Made by a program: the position numbers and the translations under genes. The notes under the pieces were generated by a model, which did no database searches, had not been told where the DNA came from, and saw nothing but the letters and a program-made list of their open reading frames with translations. A stretch of DNA of 64,000 nucleotides from NCBI GenBank assembly GCA_017643215.1, contig JAEPNV010000008.1:5257-69256 (forward strand), written 5' to 3'. This document shows positions 27,609 to 35,926 of this stretch, in pieces. The first letter of the stretch is position 1. Each line of letters starts with the position of its first letter. The DNA comes from Roseibium sp. Its GTDB lineage: Bacteria > Pseudomonadota > Alphaproteobacteria > Rhizobiales > Stappiaceae.

Positions 27609-29384
27609 TCACAACGGCCACACCACCAAAATGGTCGGGATTGAGACGGCAAGGACCAGTCCCTCCAGCGGCAGGCCCATCCGCCAGTAGTCGCCGAATT
27701 GATACCCACCGGGGCCCATGATGATCGTATTGTTCTTGTGGCCGATCGGCGTGAGGAAGGCGCACGAGGCCGCAACCGCGACGCCCATCAGGAAGGGGTC
27801 CGGATTGACCCCGAGCGTTTCGGCGATCTGCACGCCGATCGGAGCCGCGATAAGGCAGGTCGCAACGTTGTTGAGAAAGTCCGACAGCGTCATCGTCGCC
27901 ACCATCAACAAGGTCAGCGTCACCCAGGCCGGCGCCTCGGCGGTGAGGGCTACGATCCCGCCGGCCACCAACTGCGCGCTGCCGGAGGCCTCGAATGCCT
28001 GTCCGAGCGGGATCAACGCGCCCAGAAGCACGATCACCTTCCACTCCACGGCTTCATAGACCTCTGAGCCGCTGATCAATCCGGCCGCGGCATAAAACAC
28101 GGCACAGGCGGCGAGCGCGACCGGCAGATAAGCAAGGCCCGCGACGGTGGCCGCGATGGCAAGGGCAAACCCGGCGATGGCGAGCCATGCTTTGTTGCGC
28201 TGGACGATGTCGGTATGCCGGCCCTCCAGCGGCAGCATCCCCAGCCATGTGCTGGCCGCCTCGATGCGATCTGGGGTGCCCAAAAGGAGCAGCACGTCGC
28301 CAGGTTCGATCACCATATGACGAACACGGGACTGGACCCGGCGGCCCTGGCGCGAGATCCCGAGTAGCGTGACGCCGTGGCCATAAAGAAGCCGGACGCT
28401 GAAGGCCGTACGCCCGGCTATACGGGCGCCATCTGGAACAATGGCTTCCTTCAGAGTTAAACTTCCCCCGGTTATCCCGTCCTTGTGCTGTTCAGAGCCG
28501 GCGAAGTCGAGTTTTGCTGCGCCCATGAACGCTTCGATCGCCTTGGGGTCCCCCTCGACAATCAGGAAATCGCCGGCCCGGATGGGTTCGCGGCGGGCAA
28601 ATCCCCAAAGCCGGCGGCCATGGCGGATCAAGCCGATGAGGTTTACGTCCTTCTTATCGGCCAGCGGATAAAGGTCGCCGACCGTCGTCCCTTCTTCCAG
28701 GCTGGAGGCATCGACTTTGAGCTCGGCAACATAAAGGTTTTCTTCAGGATCTTGTGAGTCTGGCGCATCCTGGAACCGTTTGGGCAGGAGCCGCCAGCCG
28801 ACCAGGGCGACAAACAGAATGCCTGCGACCGCGACGGCCAGCCCGACCGGCGCGAAGTCGAACATGTGAAACGGCGCGCCGAGCGCATCCTGGCGGTACT
28901 GTGCGATGACGATGTTCGGCGGTGTGCCGATCAACGTGATCATGCCGCCCAGAATCGTCGCAAAAGATAGGGGCATCAGCGAGAGGCCGATGGCACGGCC
29001 CGCCTTTTTGGCCGCCTCCAGATCAAGCGGCATGAGCAGGGCGAGGGCCGCGACATTGTTGATGATGGCAGACAGACCCGCACCGGCCACGGACATCAAT
29101 CCGATATGGCCGGACAGGCCACGTTCCGCGGACAGAAGCTTTCCGGCGAGAAGTTCAATCGCACCGGACTTTGTCAGACCGCGCGAGACGATCAGAACCA
29201 AAGCAATAATGACAACGGCCGGATGCCCGAAGCCGGAAAAGATCGCGTCGGAGGGCACCAGACCGGCGAGCGCCGCGACGATCAGCGCGGAAAAAGCGAC
29301 CAGGTCATAACGGATGCGGCCCCAGATCAGCAGTCCGAACACGGCAGCGAACAGGGCGAACAAGAAGGTTTGGTCTGATGTCAC
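27609..29384 (-). CDS. SLC13-family transporter with central RCK_C domains
   Basis: A 591-residue secondary transporter of the divalent-anion:Na+ symporter (DASS/SLC13) type. The two transport halves show the repeated family motifs GLSAIINNVAALALLMPL with GGMITLIGTPPNIV, and SDFLNNVATCLIAAP with FLTPIGHKNNTIIMGPGGY. Between them, about residues 215-380, lie two TrkA-C (RCK_C) regulatory domains (LWGFARREPIRAGDFLIVEG; RVQSRVRHMVIEPGDVLLLL). Proteins of this layout are often annotated as sulfate or dicarboxylate permeases. The open frame starts at 29558, but the GTG at 29384 gives the standard N-terminus (TSDQTFLFALFAAVFGLLIW). It lies 115 bases downstream of the LysR gene on the same strand. 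Confidence 0.88.
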   Translation of the reverse strand: MTSDQTFLFALFAAVFGLLIWGRIRYDLVAFSALIVAALAGLVPSDAIFSGFGHPAVVIIALVLIVSRGLTKSGAIELLAGKLLSAERGLSGHIGLMSVAGAGLSAIINNVAALALLMPLDLEAAKKAGRAIGLSLMPLSFATILGGMITLIGTPPNIVIAQYRQDALGAPFHMFDFAPVGLAVAVAGILFVALVGWRLLPKRFQDAPDSQDPEENLYVAELKVDASSLEEGTTVGDLYPLADKKDVNLIGLIRHGRRLWGFARREPIRAGDFLIVEGDPKAIEAFMGAAKLDFAGSEQHKDGITGGSLTLKEAIVPDGARIAGRTAFSVRLLYGHGVTLLGISRQGRRVQSRVRHMVIEPGDVLLLLGTPDRIEAASTWLGMLPLEGRHTDIVQRNKAWLAIAGFALAIAATVAGLAYLPVALAACAVFYAAAGLISGSEVYEAVEWKVIVLLGALIPLGQAFEASGSAQLVAGGIVALTAEAPAWVTLTLLMVATMTLSDFLNNVATCLIAAPIGVQIAETLGVNPDPFLMGVAVAASCAFLTPIGHKNNTIIMGPGGYQFGDYWRMGLPLEGLVLAVSIPTILVVWPL

Positions 29385-29499
29385 AGAATAGGTCCCACCG
29401 TCACGGAAGCTTGAACTGAATGGGACCGGCAGAAAGATTGCAAGGCGTATGACGCACAAATCCAGCAGTGTGCCGCGGCAACCGGTTCTTTTAAAAACA

Positions 29500-30381
29500 T
29501 CAGTTGCGCCGTGGCCCGGGCCGCGTCCGGCCAGCGAACAGAGCGGAGTTGGCATCAATGAGCGCGGCCAAGCGGTCGATCACTGTGCGTACTTCCGGTC
29601 TGTGGCGCTCGTCGTCATGCATGACGATCCAGGCGGTGTGGGTGAGTTCGTTGATGACCGGGCCGGCACGTTCCAGAAAGCGATCCCTGTCACCTATAAA
29701 GCAGGGCAGAACCGCGCGGCCCGCTCCGCCGCAAGCAAGGTGATAAAGTGTGCTTGGCGTATTTGTCCAGGCAGTGATGGTGATTCCCGGCTGACCGGAG
29801 ATCCAACGTGCGGACGGCGTCGGCGACGCCTCGCTGTCCAGTGCGACCCAATTGCAGTTTTGCTCCAGATCCAATCCGACCGCACAGTAGGGTGCAAAGG
29901 CGACTTCGCCTGCGCGGCGAACCGCAACGTTTCCCGATGTTGGCCGTTCATTGCGAACCGCGACATCTGCTTCCCTGTGAGCGAATTCGACCCGCGACTC
30001 GGCCGTCTTGAAACACAGCCGAAAGGGATCGGCCGGGGTCCATATGCTCGAAAGATTGCCGGCGATAAACCGGGACGTGAATGTACCTGCAGACAACACG
30101 ACCATTGGCAAGCGACGGGCATTGTCCTGCCATTCGGCGATCGATTGTGCTGCGAACTGCATACCGCTCACGCGCTCGAACAGGATCTGGCCGTCTTTTG
30201 CCAGCGTGTATCCGGTTTGTCTTCGAACGAACAGCGACCGGCCGGTGGACCGTTCCAGGGCGAGCATGCGGCGCCCAATCGTGGGCGCGCTGAGGCCCGT
30301 TAACCGCGCGACCGCGCTCAGGCTTCCAAGACGCGCGACATGATAGAAAAGCTGCAGTTCGTTCCAATTGATATCGTTCAT
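29500..30381 (-). CDS. LysR family transcriptional regulator
   Basis: A 293-residue LysR-type regulator. The N-terminal winged helix-turn-helix is at about 5-63 (NELQLFYHVARLGSLSAVAR, then APTIGRRMLALER). The effector domain follows from about residue 90. The ATG at 30381 is used; an upstream GTG/ATG frame to 30426 adds residues without family similarity. The SLC13 transporter is the next gene on the same strand, which suggests the regulator may control it, although LysR genes are more often divergent from their targets. Confidence 0.88.
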   Translation of the reverse strand: MNDINWNELQLFYHVARLGSLSAVARLTGLSAPTIGRRMLALERSTGRSLFVRRQTGYTLAKDGQILFERVSGMQFAAQSIAEWQDNARRLPMVVLSAGTFTSRFIAGNLSSIWTPADPFRLCFKTAESRVEFAHREADVAVRNERPTSGNVAVRRAGEVAFAPYCAVGLDLEQNCNWVALDSEASPTPSARWISGQPGITITAWTNTPSTLYHLACGGAGRAVLPCFIGDRDRFLERAGPVINELTHTAWIVMHDDERHRPEVRTVIDRLAALIDANSALFAGRTRPGPRRN

Positions 30382-30816
30382 TATTGAAAAGTCCGTTTCG
30401 GCGGTGCCTCTACCAATCCACCGCATAAAGGGGCCACTTACCGGTCACAAACCACGTTGATCGGAGGGTGTCGCAATGCTGCACCAATGGACTGTCCTCT
30501 ATTCACACCTGCTTTCGGTTTCCAGAAACAGAAAACAGGATGCGTTTCAAGACCCGCTGGAACGGCCCGAATGGGAGGCTTTTTTGCCTGTGTTTCTCTG
30601 GATGCTGAAATGCGCCAACGCGATGTCACCGCTGGGCGGCACGCGTTTGGGAAAAGCAGAGGAATATCCGCTGGTTGCGGACAAACCGATACGGACCCGG
30701 CGCCAAGGGCATCCGGCACTGGTAGTCAAAACAGACGTTCACCGGTGAACGAGTGTTTCAGATATGAACACCGGTCACGATTGGCATCGAACCGGCGTCT
30801 TCGTCGGTTGCCGCCG
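30382..30816. other. intergenic region between LysR and FAA-hydrolase genes
   Basis: 435 bases with no recognised gene. The only frame with a good ribosome binding site is the 90-codon plus-strand frame listed separately. The first part should hold the LysR promoter. No strong inverted repeat was seen. Confidence 0.4.
30476..30748 (+). CDS. possible small hypothetical protein
   Basis: A 90-codon frame with an ideal GGAGGG ribosome binding site 7 bases before the ATG. The product (MLHQWTVLYSHLLSVSRNRK to the basic tail TRRQGHPALVVKTDVHR) has no recognised domain, signal peptide or membrane helix. It is convergent to the FAA-hydrolase gene and lies in a gap that is otherwise unexplained. It could equally be a chance frame; conservation in related genomes would decide. 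Confidence 0.3.
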   Translation: MLHQWTVLYSHLLSVSRNRKQDAFQDPLERPEWEAFLPVFLWMLKCANAMSPLGGTRLGKAEEYPLVADKPIRTRRQGHPALVVKTDVHR

Positions 30817-31503
30817 TCAAACCACCTTGACATTCAGCGGGTCGAAGCCGTCGATCCGTCCCTCGAGCCGGTCGCCGCGTTCGACCGGGCCGACCCCGGA
30901 CGGCGTGCCGGTCAAAATGACATCGCCGGCCGACAGCTCAAAAAAGTCAGACAGGTAGGAAATCATCTCCGGAACCTTCCAGATCATCTGGTTGAGGTCG
31001 CCTTCCTGTTTCACCGATCCGTTCACGGCCAAGGTGATTGCGCCATGGTCCGGATGCGCGCCCGAGGCGACCGGCACCAGCGGCGTAATCGGCGCTGAGT
31101 CCTCGAAAGCCTTGCCGACCTCCCAGGGCCTCCCAGCCTTTTTCGCTTCGCCCTGCAAGTCCCGGCGGGTCATGTCCAAGGCGACCGCATACCCGAAGAC
31201 GTGATCAAGTGCACTGTCGACCGGAATATTGCGGCCGCCGGATTTCAAAGCGACCGCCAGTTCGATTTCGTGATGCACATTTTCGGTCTTTGGCGGATAG
31301 GGAAAACTGCCGGAGATACTGAGATTGTTCGGATTCTTTTGAAAGAAGAATGGCGCTTCCTTGTCCGGGTCGTGTCCCATCTCCACCGCATGCGCGGCGT
31401 AGTTCCGGCCGATGCAGTAGACCCTGCGGACCGGGAATACAGCGCTCGAACCGGACACGGGCAAAGTGGGCACCTGGGGCGCCTCGATGACAAACTCCGG
31501 CAT
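30817..31503 (-). CDS. fumarylacetoacetate hydrolase (FAH) family protein
   Basis: A 228-residue member of the FAH superfamily, whose members cleave fumarylpyruvate or acylpyruvates, or decarboxylate oxo-diacids from aromatic catabolism. The substrate cannot be fixed here. The family core is visible: VYCIGRNYAAHAVEMGHD (about 29-46), PFFFQKNPNNL, and the metal-ligand region HHEIELAVAL (Glu residues at about 79 and 81). The C-terminal VILTGTPSGVGPVERGD is at about 195-211. The ATG at 31503 follows GAGGTGTTTC. It is divergent from the GntR regulator at 31668 and probably controlled by it. It may process a compound imported by the ABC transporter encoded further on. Confidence 0.92.
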   Translation of the reverse strand: MPEFVIEAPQVPTLPVSGSSAVFPVRRVYCIGRNYAAHAVEMGHDPDKEAPFFFQKNPNNLSISGSFPYPPKTENVHHEIELAVALKSGGRNIPVDSALDHVFGYAVALDMTRRDLQGEAKKAGRPWEVGKAFEDSAPITPLVPVASGAHPDHGAITLAVNGSVKQEGDLNQMIWKVPEMISYLSDFFELSAGDVILTGTPSGVGPVERGDRLEGRIDGFDPLNVKVV

Positions 31504-31641
31504 GAAACACCTCGTATGGCTCTTTGAACAAATGCTTCGACGACCCTACTGGATTTCCAACCAATCACAACCAATTTTATTATTGTCTCGAATTTTCTTG
31601 CATTATCGGATTGATTTCGCCTTAATCGTAATTGATCTGAT

Positions 31642-31655
31642 ATTGGTCAACCAAT
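31642..31655. promoter_or_regulatory. probable GntR/FadR-type operator
   Basis: The perfect inverted repeat ATTGGT-CA-ACCAAT (31642-31655) contains TGGT-N2-ACCA, close to the TGGT-Nx-ACCA operators bound by FadR-subfamily GntR proteins. It lies 12 bases upstream of the gntR GTG start, between two divergently transcribed units. Two further half-sites AACCAAT occur at about 31559-31565 and 31569-31575. The position suggests autoregulation and control of the FAH gene. Confidence 0.65.
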
Positions 31656-31667
31656 TGCGAGGAAATT

Positions 31668-32357
31668 GTGCTCACCCGACTGGAGACAAAAGATCGCAAT
31701 CCGGCCGTCGACGCTCTTCGCGAGTTCATTGCCGGCCGTGAATACGCGCCCGGCGATCGCTTGCCGCCGGAACGCGAATTGATCGGACACTTGAAGGTGA
31801 CGCGCACGACGCTCCGCAAGGCGCTGGATACCTTGGAGCGGGAGGGCGTCATTTGGCGGCATGTCGGAAAGGGCACTTTCGTCTCCAGCAAGAACGACAG
31901 TCTCGAAACCGGTGATCTGGCTGCGGTGGTTCAACAAATCACCCCGGTTCGCATGATGCGTGCGCGTCTTGCGATCGAACCGGCGATCGCCGGCGAGGCG
32001 GCCATCAATGCATCCCGCGAGGCGATCGCCCGCATCAAAAAGGCCAAAGACCGCGCCATAGATGCGGAGAGCTGGCCAGAATACGAGACCAACGACGACC
32101 TGTTTCATCACGCCATCGCCGAAGCTTCGGACAACATTCTTCTTGTCACGCTTTTCGACCAGCTCAATGCCGTCCGCCGGGCCGTGGCGCTTAATACGGT
32201 CATCCGCTATGACGACCGGCCCCCGCGCACGCATACCAGTTTTGCCGAGCATGACCGCATTTACGCCGCCATCGAAGCGCGGGACTCCAAAGCCGCTTAC
32301 GAGGCCATGCGCCAGCACATCGGGTCGGTTTCGGCCCGCCTGTTTCGGGACATGTGA
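31668..32357 (+). CDS. GntR family transcriptional regulator (FadR subfamily)
   Basis: A 229-residue regulator. The winged helix-turn-helix at about 13-75 (LREFIAGREYAPGDRLPPER; VTRTTLRKALDTLEREGVIW) is followed by an FCD ligand-binding domain with helices carrying the metal-ligand pattern (RARLAIEPAIAGEAA; NDDLFHHAIAEASDN; HIGSVSARLF). The start is a GTG preceded by GAGGAAATT. It lies between a divergent FAH-family gene and an ABC transporter 90 bases downstream, so it is the likely local repressor; the ligand is probably the transported organic acid or its breakdown product. Confidence 0.92.
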   Translation: MLTRLETKDRNPAVDALREFIAGREYAPGDRLPPERELIGHLKVTRTTLRKALDTLEREGVIWRHVGKGTFVSSKNDSLETGDLAAVVQQITPVRMMRARLAIEPAIAGEAAINASREAIARIKKAKDRAIDAESWPEYETNDDLFHHAIAEASDNILLVTLFDQLNAVRRAVALNTVIRYDDRPPRTHTSFAEHDRIYAAIEARDSKAAYEAMRQHIGSVSARLFRDM

Positions 32358-32447
32358 CACGAGGAGTGTGAGACGGCCACAAGAAGCATAACGCCACGGC
32401 CAGTGATCGACGTGCGGACACTTGGTCCGTCAAAAAGGGAGGAAATA

Positions 32448-33422
32448 ATGAAAAAACTACTGGGTAAACTCGCAGGACTTGCGGTGGCGGTGCCGCTGGT
32501 GGCCGGCTTGATGATGGGTTCCGCTCAAGCGGCGAAGATCAACATCGCCCTTGCCGAAACACCGTCCGACGAGTTGGCGGCGTTCTTTGTCGCGCTTGAC
32601 CGGGCCAAGGCCGCCGGCCTTGACTACGAGTGGACCGCATTTTCCGACGAGGAACTGGCCATCCAGGCCGTCTTGAGCGGCCAGATGGACATCGGGTTCG
32701 GCACGCCTTATGCCGCCATGCAACGGTCCAAAGCTCCGATCCGGATCGTGTTCCAACTGTCCAAATTGAAGTTTTTTCCCGTGACCTCGAAGAAATACGG
32801 CAAACTTGAGGATCTCAACGGCGAGCCGATCATGCTGCATTCGCGTGGCGGCGGCACCGATTCCATCGCCAATGTGATTGAGGACAAGCTGAGCATCAAG
32901 TTCGGGGACCGGTCCTACGTTCCGGGGTCCTCGAACCGGGTCGCGGCCCTGATGGCCGGTCAGACGGACGCCACCATCGTGGATCTTTCGAACAAGAACA
33001 AACTCATGAAACTGGCCAGCGACCGGTTCAACGTGCTGCCGATGTTTGAGGTCGATGCCAGTGATGAGGCATTGTTCGCCAATCTGGACTGGATCAAGAA
33101 AAATGAGAATGATGTCGACATCTTCGTGAAAGCTCTGGTCAGCGTATGGCAGGACATGGCCAAGGATCCGACGATCATCAGCCGGGAGACGGATCCGGAA
33201 GGACCGATCGGGCAGTTGCCGAAAGAAATCCTCGGCAATTTGGATGAATTCTACTTCGACGCGGTTGAGGGCGGCCTTTACGACCCCAATGGCGGTGGCC
33301 GCAAGGCTGCGATGGCCGATCTTGAATGGTACTCCGCGGCCGGCCAGCTCGACGGCGATCCGTCGACCTTGAACATCGAGGACTTCTGGTATCTGGCGCC
33401 GCTGGATGCGGCGACCAAGTAA
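32448..33422 (+). CDS. NitT/TauT-type ABC transporter substrate-binding protein
   Basis: A 324-residue periplasmic binding protein of the NMT1/THI5-like fold. The signal peptide covers about 1-28 (KKLLGKLAGLAVAVPLVAGL, ending SAQAA). The body has family-like stretches such as LSGQMDIGFGTPYAAM, LNGEPIMLHSRGGGTDS and AALMAGQTDATIV. This fold binds small organic anions, sulfonates, nitrate, pyrimidine precursors or aromatic acids. The ATG at 32448 has GGGAGGAA 4 bases before it; an earlier frame start is not needed. It is first in a four-gene transporter operon. Confidence 0.9.
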   Translation: MKKLLGKLAGLAVAVPLVAGLMMGSAQAAKINIALAETPSDELAAFFVALDRAKAAGLDYEWTAFSDEELAIQAVLSGQMDIGFGTPYAAMQRSKAPIRIVFQLSKLKFFPVTSKKYGKLEDLNGEPIMLHSRGGGTDSIANVIEDKLSIKFGDRSYVPGSSNRVAALMAGQTDATIVDLSNKNKLMKLASDRFNVLPMFEVDASDEALFANLDWIKKNENDVDIFVKALVSVWQDMAKDPTIISRETDPEGPIGQLPKEILGNLDEFYFDAVEGGLYDPNGGGRKAAMADLEWYSAAGQLDGDPSTLNIEDFWYLAPLDAATK

Positions 33423-33498
33423 ACGGTTAGCGCGGCCGTGAATCTGAGCGGATTTGCGGCCGTCTTCCCCACCATCTTCAGATTGTGGAAGTCAAGTG

Positions 33499-34260
33499 AT
33501 GGCAAGCCGTTCGCTTCAGCTTAAGATTCTGTCGGCAGTGGCTGTTTTCGGCGCCTGGCAGATCGCCGGGATGATCCCTGTCAGTTACGCGTTTCCCACC
33601 TTCCTGGAATCCATGTCTGCGCTCGGTCGTATGGCCGTCGACGGCTCCTTGTACCAAGCCTATCTGGAAACCTTGAAGCCGCTGGTGGTGGGTGTTGCGA
33701 TTTCCGCCTTCCTGGGGATCGGACTTGGCCTTTGGATCGGGCTCAGCAGCAAGTTCGACTGGCTGTTTTCGCCGATCTTCATCGTCATGCAGGCCGCACC
33801 CCTGGCGGCCCTGATCCCGTTGCTCGTCATGGCTTACGGCATCGGTCTGACCTCCAAGGTTTTTGTTGTCTGCATCATGGCCATGCCTGTCATCGTGCTG
33901 AACACGGCCGGTGCTGTTCGGAACACCCCCTCGTCGATTAAGGAGATGGGGCGATCGTTTCTGGGCACCGATGTTGATATCATCTTGAAGATCATCATAC
34001 CGGCGGCCTCTCCGGTGATTTTTTCCGGCCTTCGCCTCGGCATCTCCGCCGGTTTCATCGGAGCTATCCTCGCGGAACTCAAAATCACGCCGACCGGTGT
34101 CGGTGACATCATCACCTACAGCCGGTCGATCGCCGACTATCCCAGCATGTATGCCGCGATCTTCTCAATCATCCTCTTGGCCGTCGTGTTCTTGAACATC
34201 GTCGAACGGCTGGAAGCCTATCTCTTTGAAGGAAACGTCCGTGGTTATGCCTCAGATTAA
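33499..34260 (+). CDS. NitT/TauT-type ABC transporter permease, first
   Basis: A 253-residue BPD_transp_1 permease with six predicted helices. The EAA loop that contacts the ATPase is around residues 150-185 (EMGRSFLGTDVDIILKIIIP; SGLRLGISAGFIGAILAELK). The family-like N-terminal helix VAVFGAWQIAGMIPVSYAFP is present. The ATG at 33499 is preceded by GGAAG; a GTG lies directly before it. Its end overlaps the ATPase gene by 20 bases. Confidence 0.9.
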   Translation: MASRSLQLKILSAVAVFGAWQIAGMIPVSYAFPTFLESMSALGRMAVDGSLYQAYLETLKPLVVGVAISAFLGIGLGLWIGLSSKFDWLFSPIFIVMQAAPLAALIPLLVMAYGIGLTSKVFVVCIMAMPVIVLNTAGAVRNTPSSIKEMGRSFLGTDVDIILKIIIPAASPVIFSGLRLGISAGFIGAILAELKITPTGVGDIITYSRSIADYPSMYAAIFSIILLAVVFLNIVERLEAYLFEGNVRGYASD

Positions 34261-35047
34261 AGACCCGATCGGTCACCTGGAAATGCGGGCGCCTCCCAAT
34301 GCCGTTGTTGCCCGCGGCGTTTCCAAGACCTATGGCGACGTCGAAGCCTTGAAGAACCTTTCATTGGAGTTTCCAAAGGGCCAGCTAACCTCCCTTCTTG
34401 GCCCGTCTGGATGCGGAAAGACGACGCTCTTGAAGATCATCGGCGGTTTGCTTGAGCCGACGGCCGGTGAAATCGAGGTCAATGGAACTCCGGTGAAGGG
34501 CCCGGGCCCGGACCGCGCGTTCGTGTTCCAGGATTTCGCGTTGCTGCCCTGGGCCAATGTCCTGAGAAATGTTGCTTTCGGTCTAGAGCTTCGCGGTGCC
34601 GCGAAGTCGGAACGTGAAGCCATCGCGGAGAAATACATCGCGGAAGTTGGCCTGTCGGGGTTTGAAAAGGCGTTTCCGCATGAACTGTCGGGTGGAATGC
34701 GCCAACGGGTGGGGCTTGCGCGCGCCTTGAGCGTCGATGCGGATGTGTTGCTGATGGATGAACCGTTCTCGGCTGTCGACGAGCAGACGCGCCGCAAGTT
34801 CCAGGAAGACCTTCTGCGGCTGGTTCAGAATGAAAACAAGACCTTCATTTTCGTCACGCACTCCATCGAGGAAGCGGTCTATGTGTCGGATCAAATCGCG
34901 ATTTTGTTGCCGCGCCCGAGCCGGGTTCTAGAGATCATCCGCCCGGCGATCGAGCGGAACAAAAACGTCGACAACATCCGCCGGGACCCGGAGTATCTCG
35001 ACATCGTCGATAAAATCTGGGCCGCCTTGCGCAGCTACGTGGAGTAG
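34241..35047 (+). CDS. NitT/TauT-type ABC transporter ATP-binding protein
   Basis: A 268-residue ATPase of the SsuB/TauB group. Walker A GPSGCGKT is at about 53-60. The Q-loop is FVFQDFALLPWANVLRNV, the signature LSGGMRQRVGLARAL is at about 149, and Walker B is VLLMDEPFSAVDEQTR. The switch histidine is in VTHSIEEAVYVSDQI. I chose the GTG at 34241 because AAGGA lies about 8 bases before it; an ATG at 34247 is the alternative. It overlaps the upstream permease and is followed 9 bases later by a second permease. Confidence 0.93.
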   Translation: MVMPQIKDPIGHLEMRAPPNAVVARGVSKTYGDVEALKNLSLEFPKGQLTSLLGPSGCGKTTLLKIIGGLLEPTAGEIEVNGTPVKGPGPDRAFVFQDFALLPWANVLRNVAFGLELRGAAKSEREAIAEKYIAEVGLSGFEKAFPHELSGGMRQRVGLARALSVDADVLLMDEPFSAVDEQTRRKFQEDLLRLVQNENKTFIFVTHSIEEAVYVSDQIAILLPRPSRVLEIIRPAIERNKNVDNIRRDPEYLDIVDKIWAALRSYVE

Positions 35048-35056
35048 GAGGGGGGC

Positions 35057-35809
35057 ATGACGTTATTCGGCTACCGCCTGCCCGGCATGTCCTCGTTGAT
35101 CCTGTGGGGGCTGCTTTGGGAAATCGTCGGGCGTTCCGGCATGACCTTTTTCATACCGCCCTTGTCCGAGGTCTTTCTCACACTGTTTGAGGTGATCGGG
35201 ACGCCGCCGTTCTTGAAAGCCCTTTCGGAAACGAGCTACGCCTTTGCCGCAGGTGTGTTTTTTGCGTTGGTGATCGGCATTCCCGTCGGCATCTTGATGG
35301 GCAAGAACCGTCTGGTGGACGAGTTGCTTCTGCCCTGGGTCAACATCTTCCTGAGCGCCCCGCTCACGGCGCTGGTTCCGGTTCTGATGGTGCTGTTCGG
35401 CTTCGGCATGCGGTCGATCATCATCACCACGACCTTGTTCGCGATCTGGATCATCATCCTCAATGCCCGGGCGGGCGTGATGCAAATCAACCGGTCTCTG
35501 GTGGAAATGGCCCGGAGTTTCGGCGCAACGCCCATGGTCGCGTTTTACAAGATCTATTTCTGGGCGGCACTGCCGGAAATCCTGGGTGGTGTCCGCATTG
35601 GCGTCATCCGCGCCGTGAAAGGGGTCATCATCGGCCAGCTGCTCATCTCCATCGTTGGCTTCGGAGCCTTGTTTGAGCTTTATGCCAACAATTTCCTGAT
35701 GGCGCATTTTTGGGCGGTGCTTGTCGTTCTGTTCGCGCTTGCTTTCACCGTCTCGGAGTTTCTGGCCTATCTGGAACGGAGGGTGTCCTATTACGCCGCG
35801 AAACGGTGA
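35057..35809 (+). CDS. NitT/TauT-type ABC transporter permease, second
   Basis: A 250-residue BPD_transp_1 permease, clearly different in sequence from the first. The six helices and the coupling loop (LVEMARSFGATPMVAFYKIY; VRIGVIRAVKGVIIGQLLIS) are intact. The ATG at 35057 follows GAGGGGGGC. With one ATPase and two unlike permeases the transporter is probably heterodimeric in the membrane, whereas most members of this group encode a single permease. A terminator follows. Confidence 0.9.
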   Translation: MTLFGYRLPGMSSLILWGLLWEIVGRSGMTFFIPPLSEVFLTLFEVIGTPPFLKALSETSYAFAAGVFFALVIGIPVGILMGKNRLVDELLLPWVNIFLSAPLTALVPVLMVLFGFGMRSIIITTTLFAIWIIILNARAGVMQINRSLVEMARSFGATPMVAFYKIYFWAALPEILGGVRIGVIRAVKGVIIGQLLISIVGFGALFELYANNFLMAHFWAVLVVLFALAFTVSEFLAYLERRVSYYAAKR

Positions 35810-35895
35810 CCGCGGGCCGCGTTCTGCCGCCGGCAGTCGGTGGCCCGATGGGTGGGTCCGGCTATCCGATTGAGTGACTGCCTGGCGGCGGAAGG

Positions 35896-35926
35896 CGCCC
35901 GGATCGGTTGGTCCGGGCGTTTCTTT
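35896..35926 (+). terminator. intrinsic terminator of the ABC operon
   Basis: A perfect eight-base-pair stem CGCCCGGA/TCCGGGCG (35896-35903 with 35912-35919), loop of eight, followed by TTTCTTTA. It ends at the ychF stop codon and could work from both sides. Confidence 0.8.

Noticed and set aside
30457..31098. 213-codon plus-strand frame over the FAH gene
   Set aside because: It overlaps the well-supported hydrolase on the other strand and has no ribosome binding site or domain.
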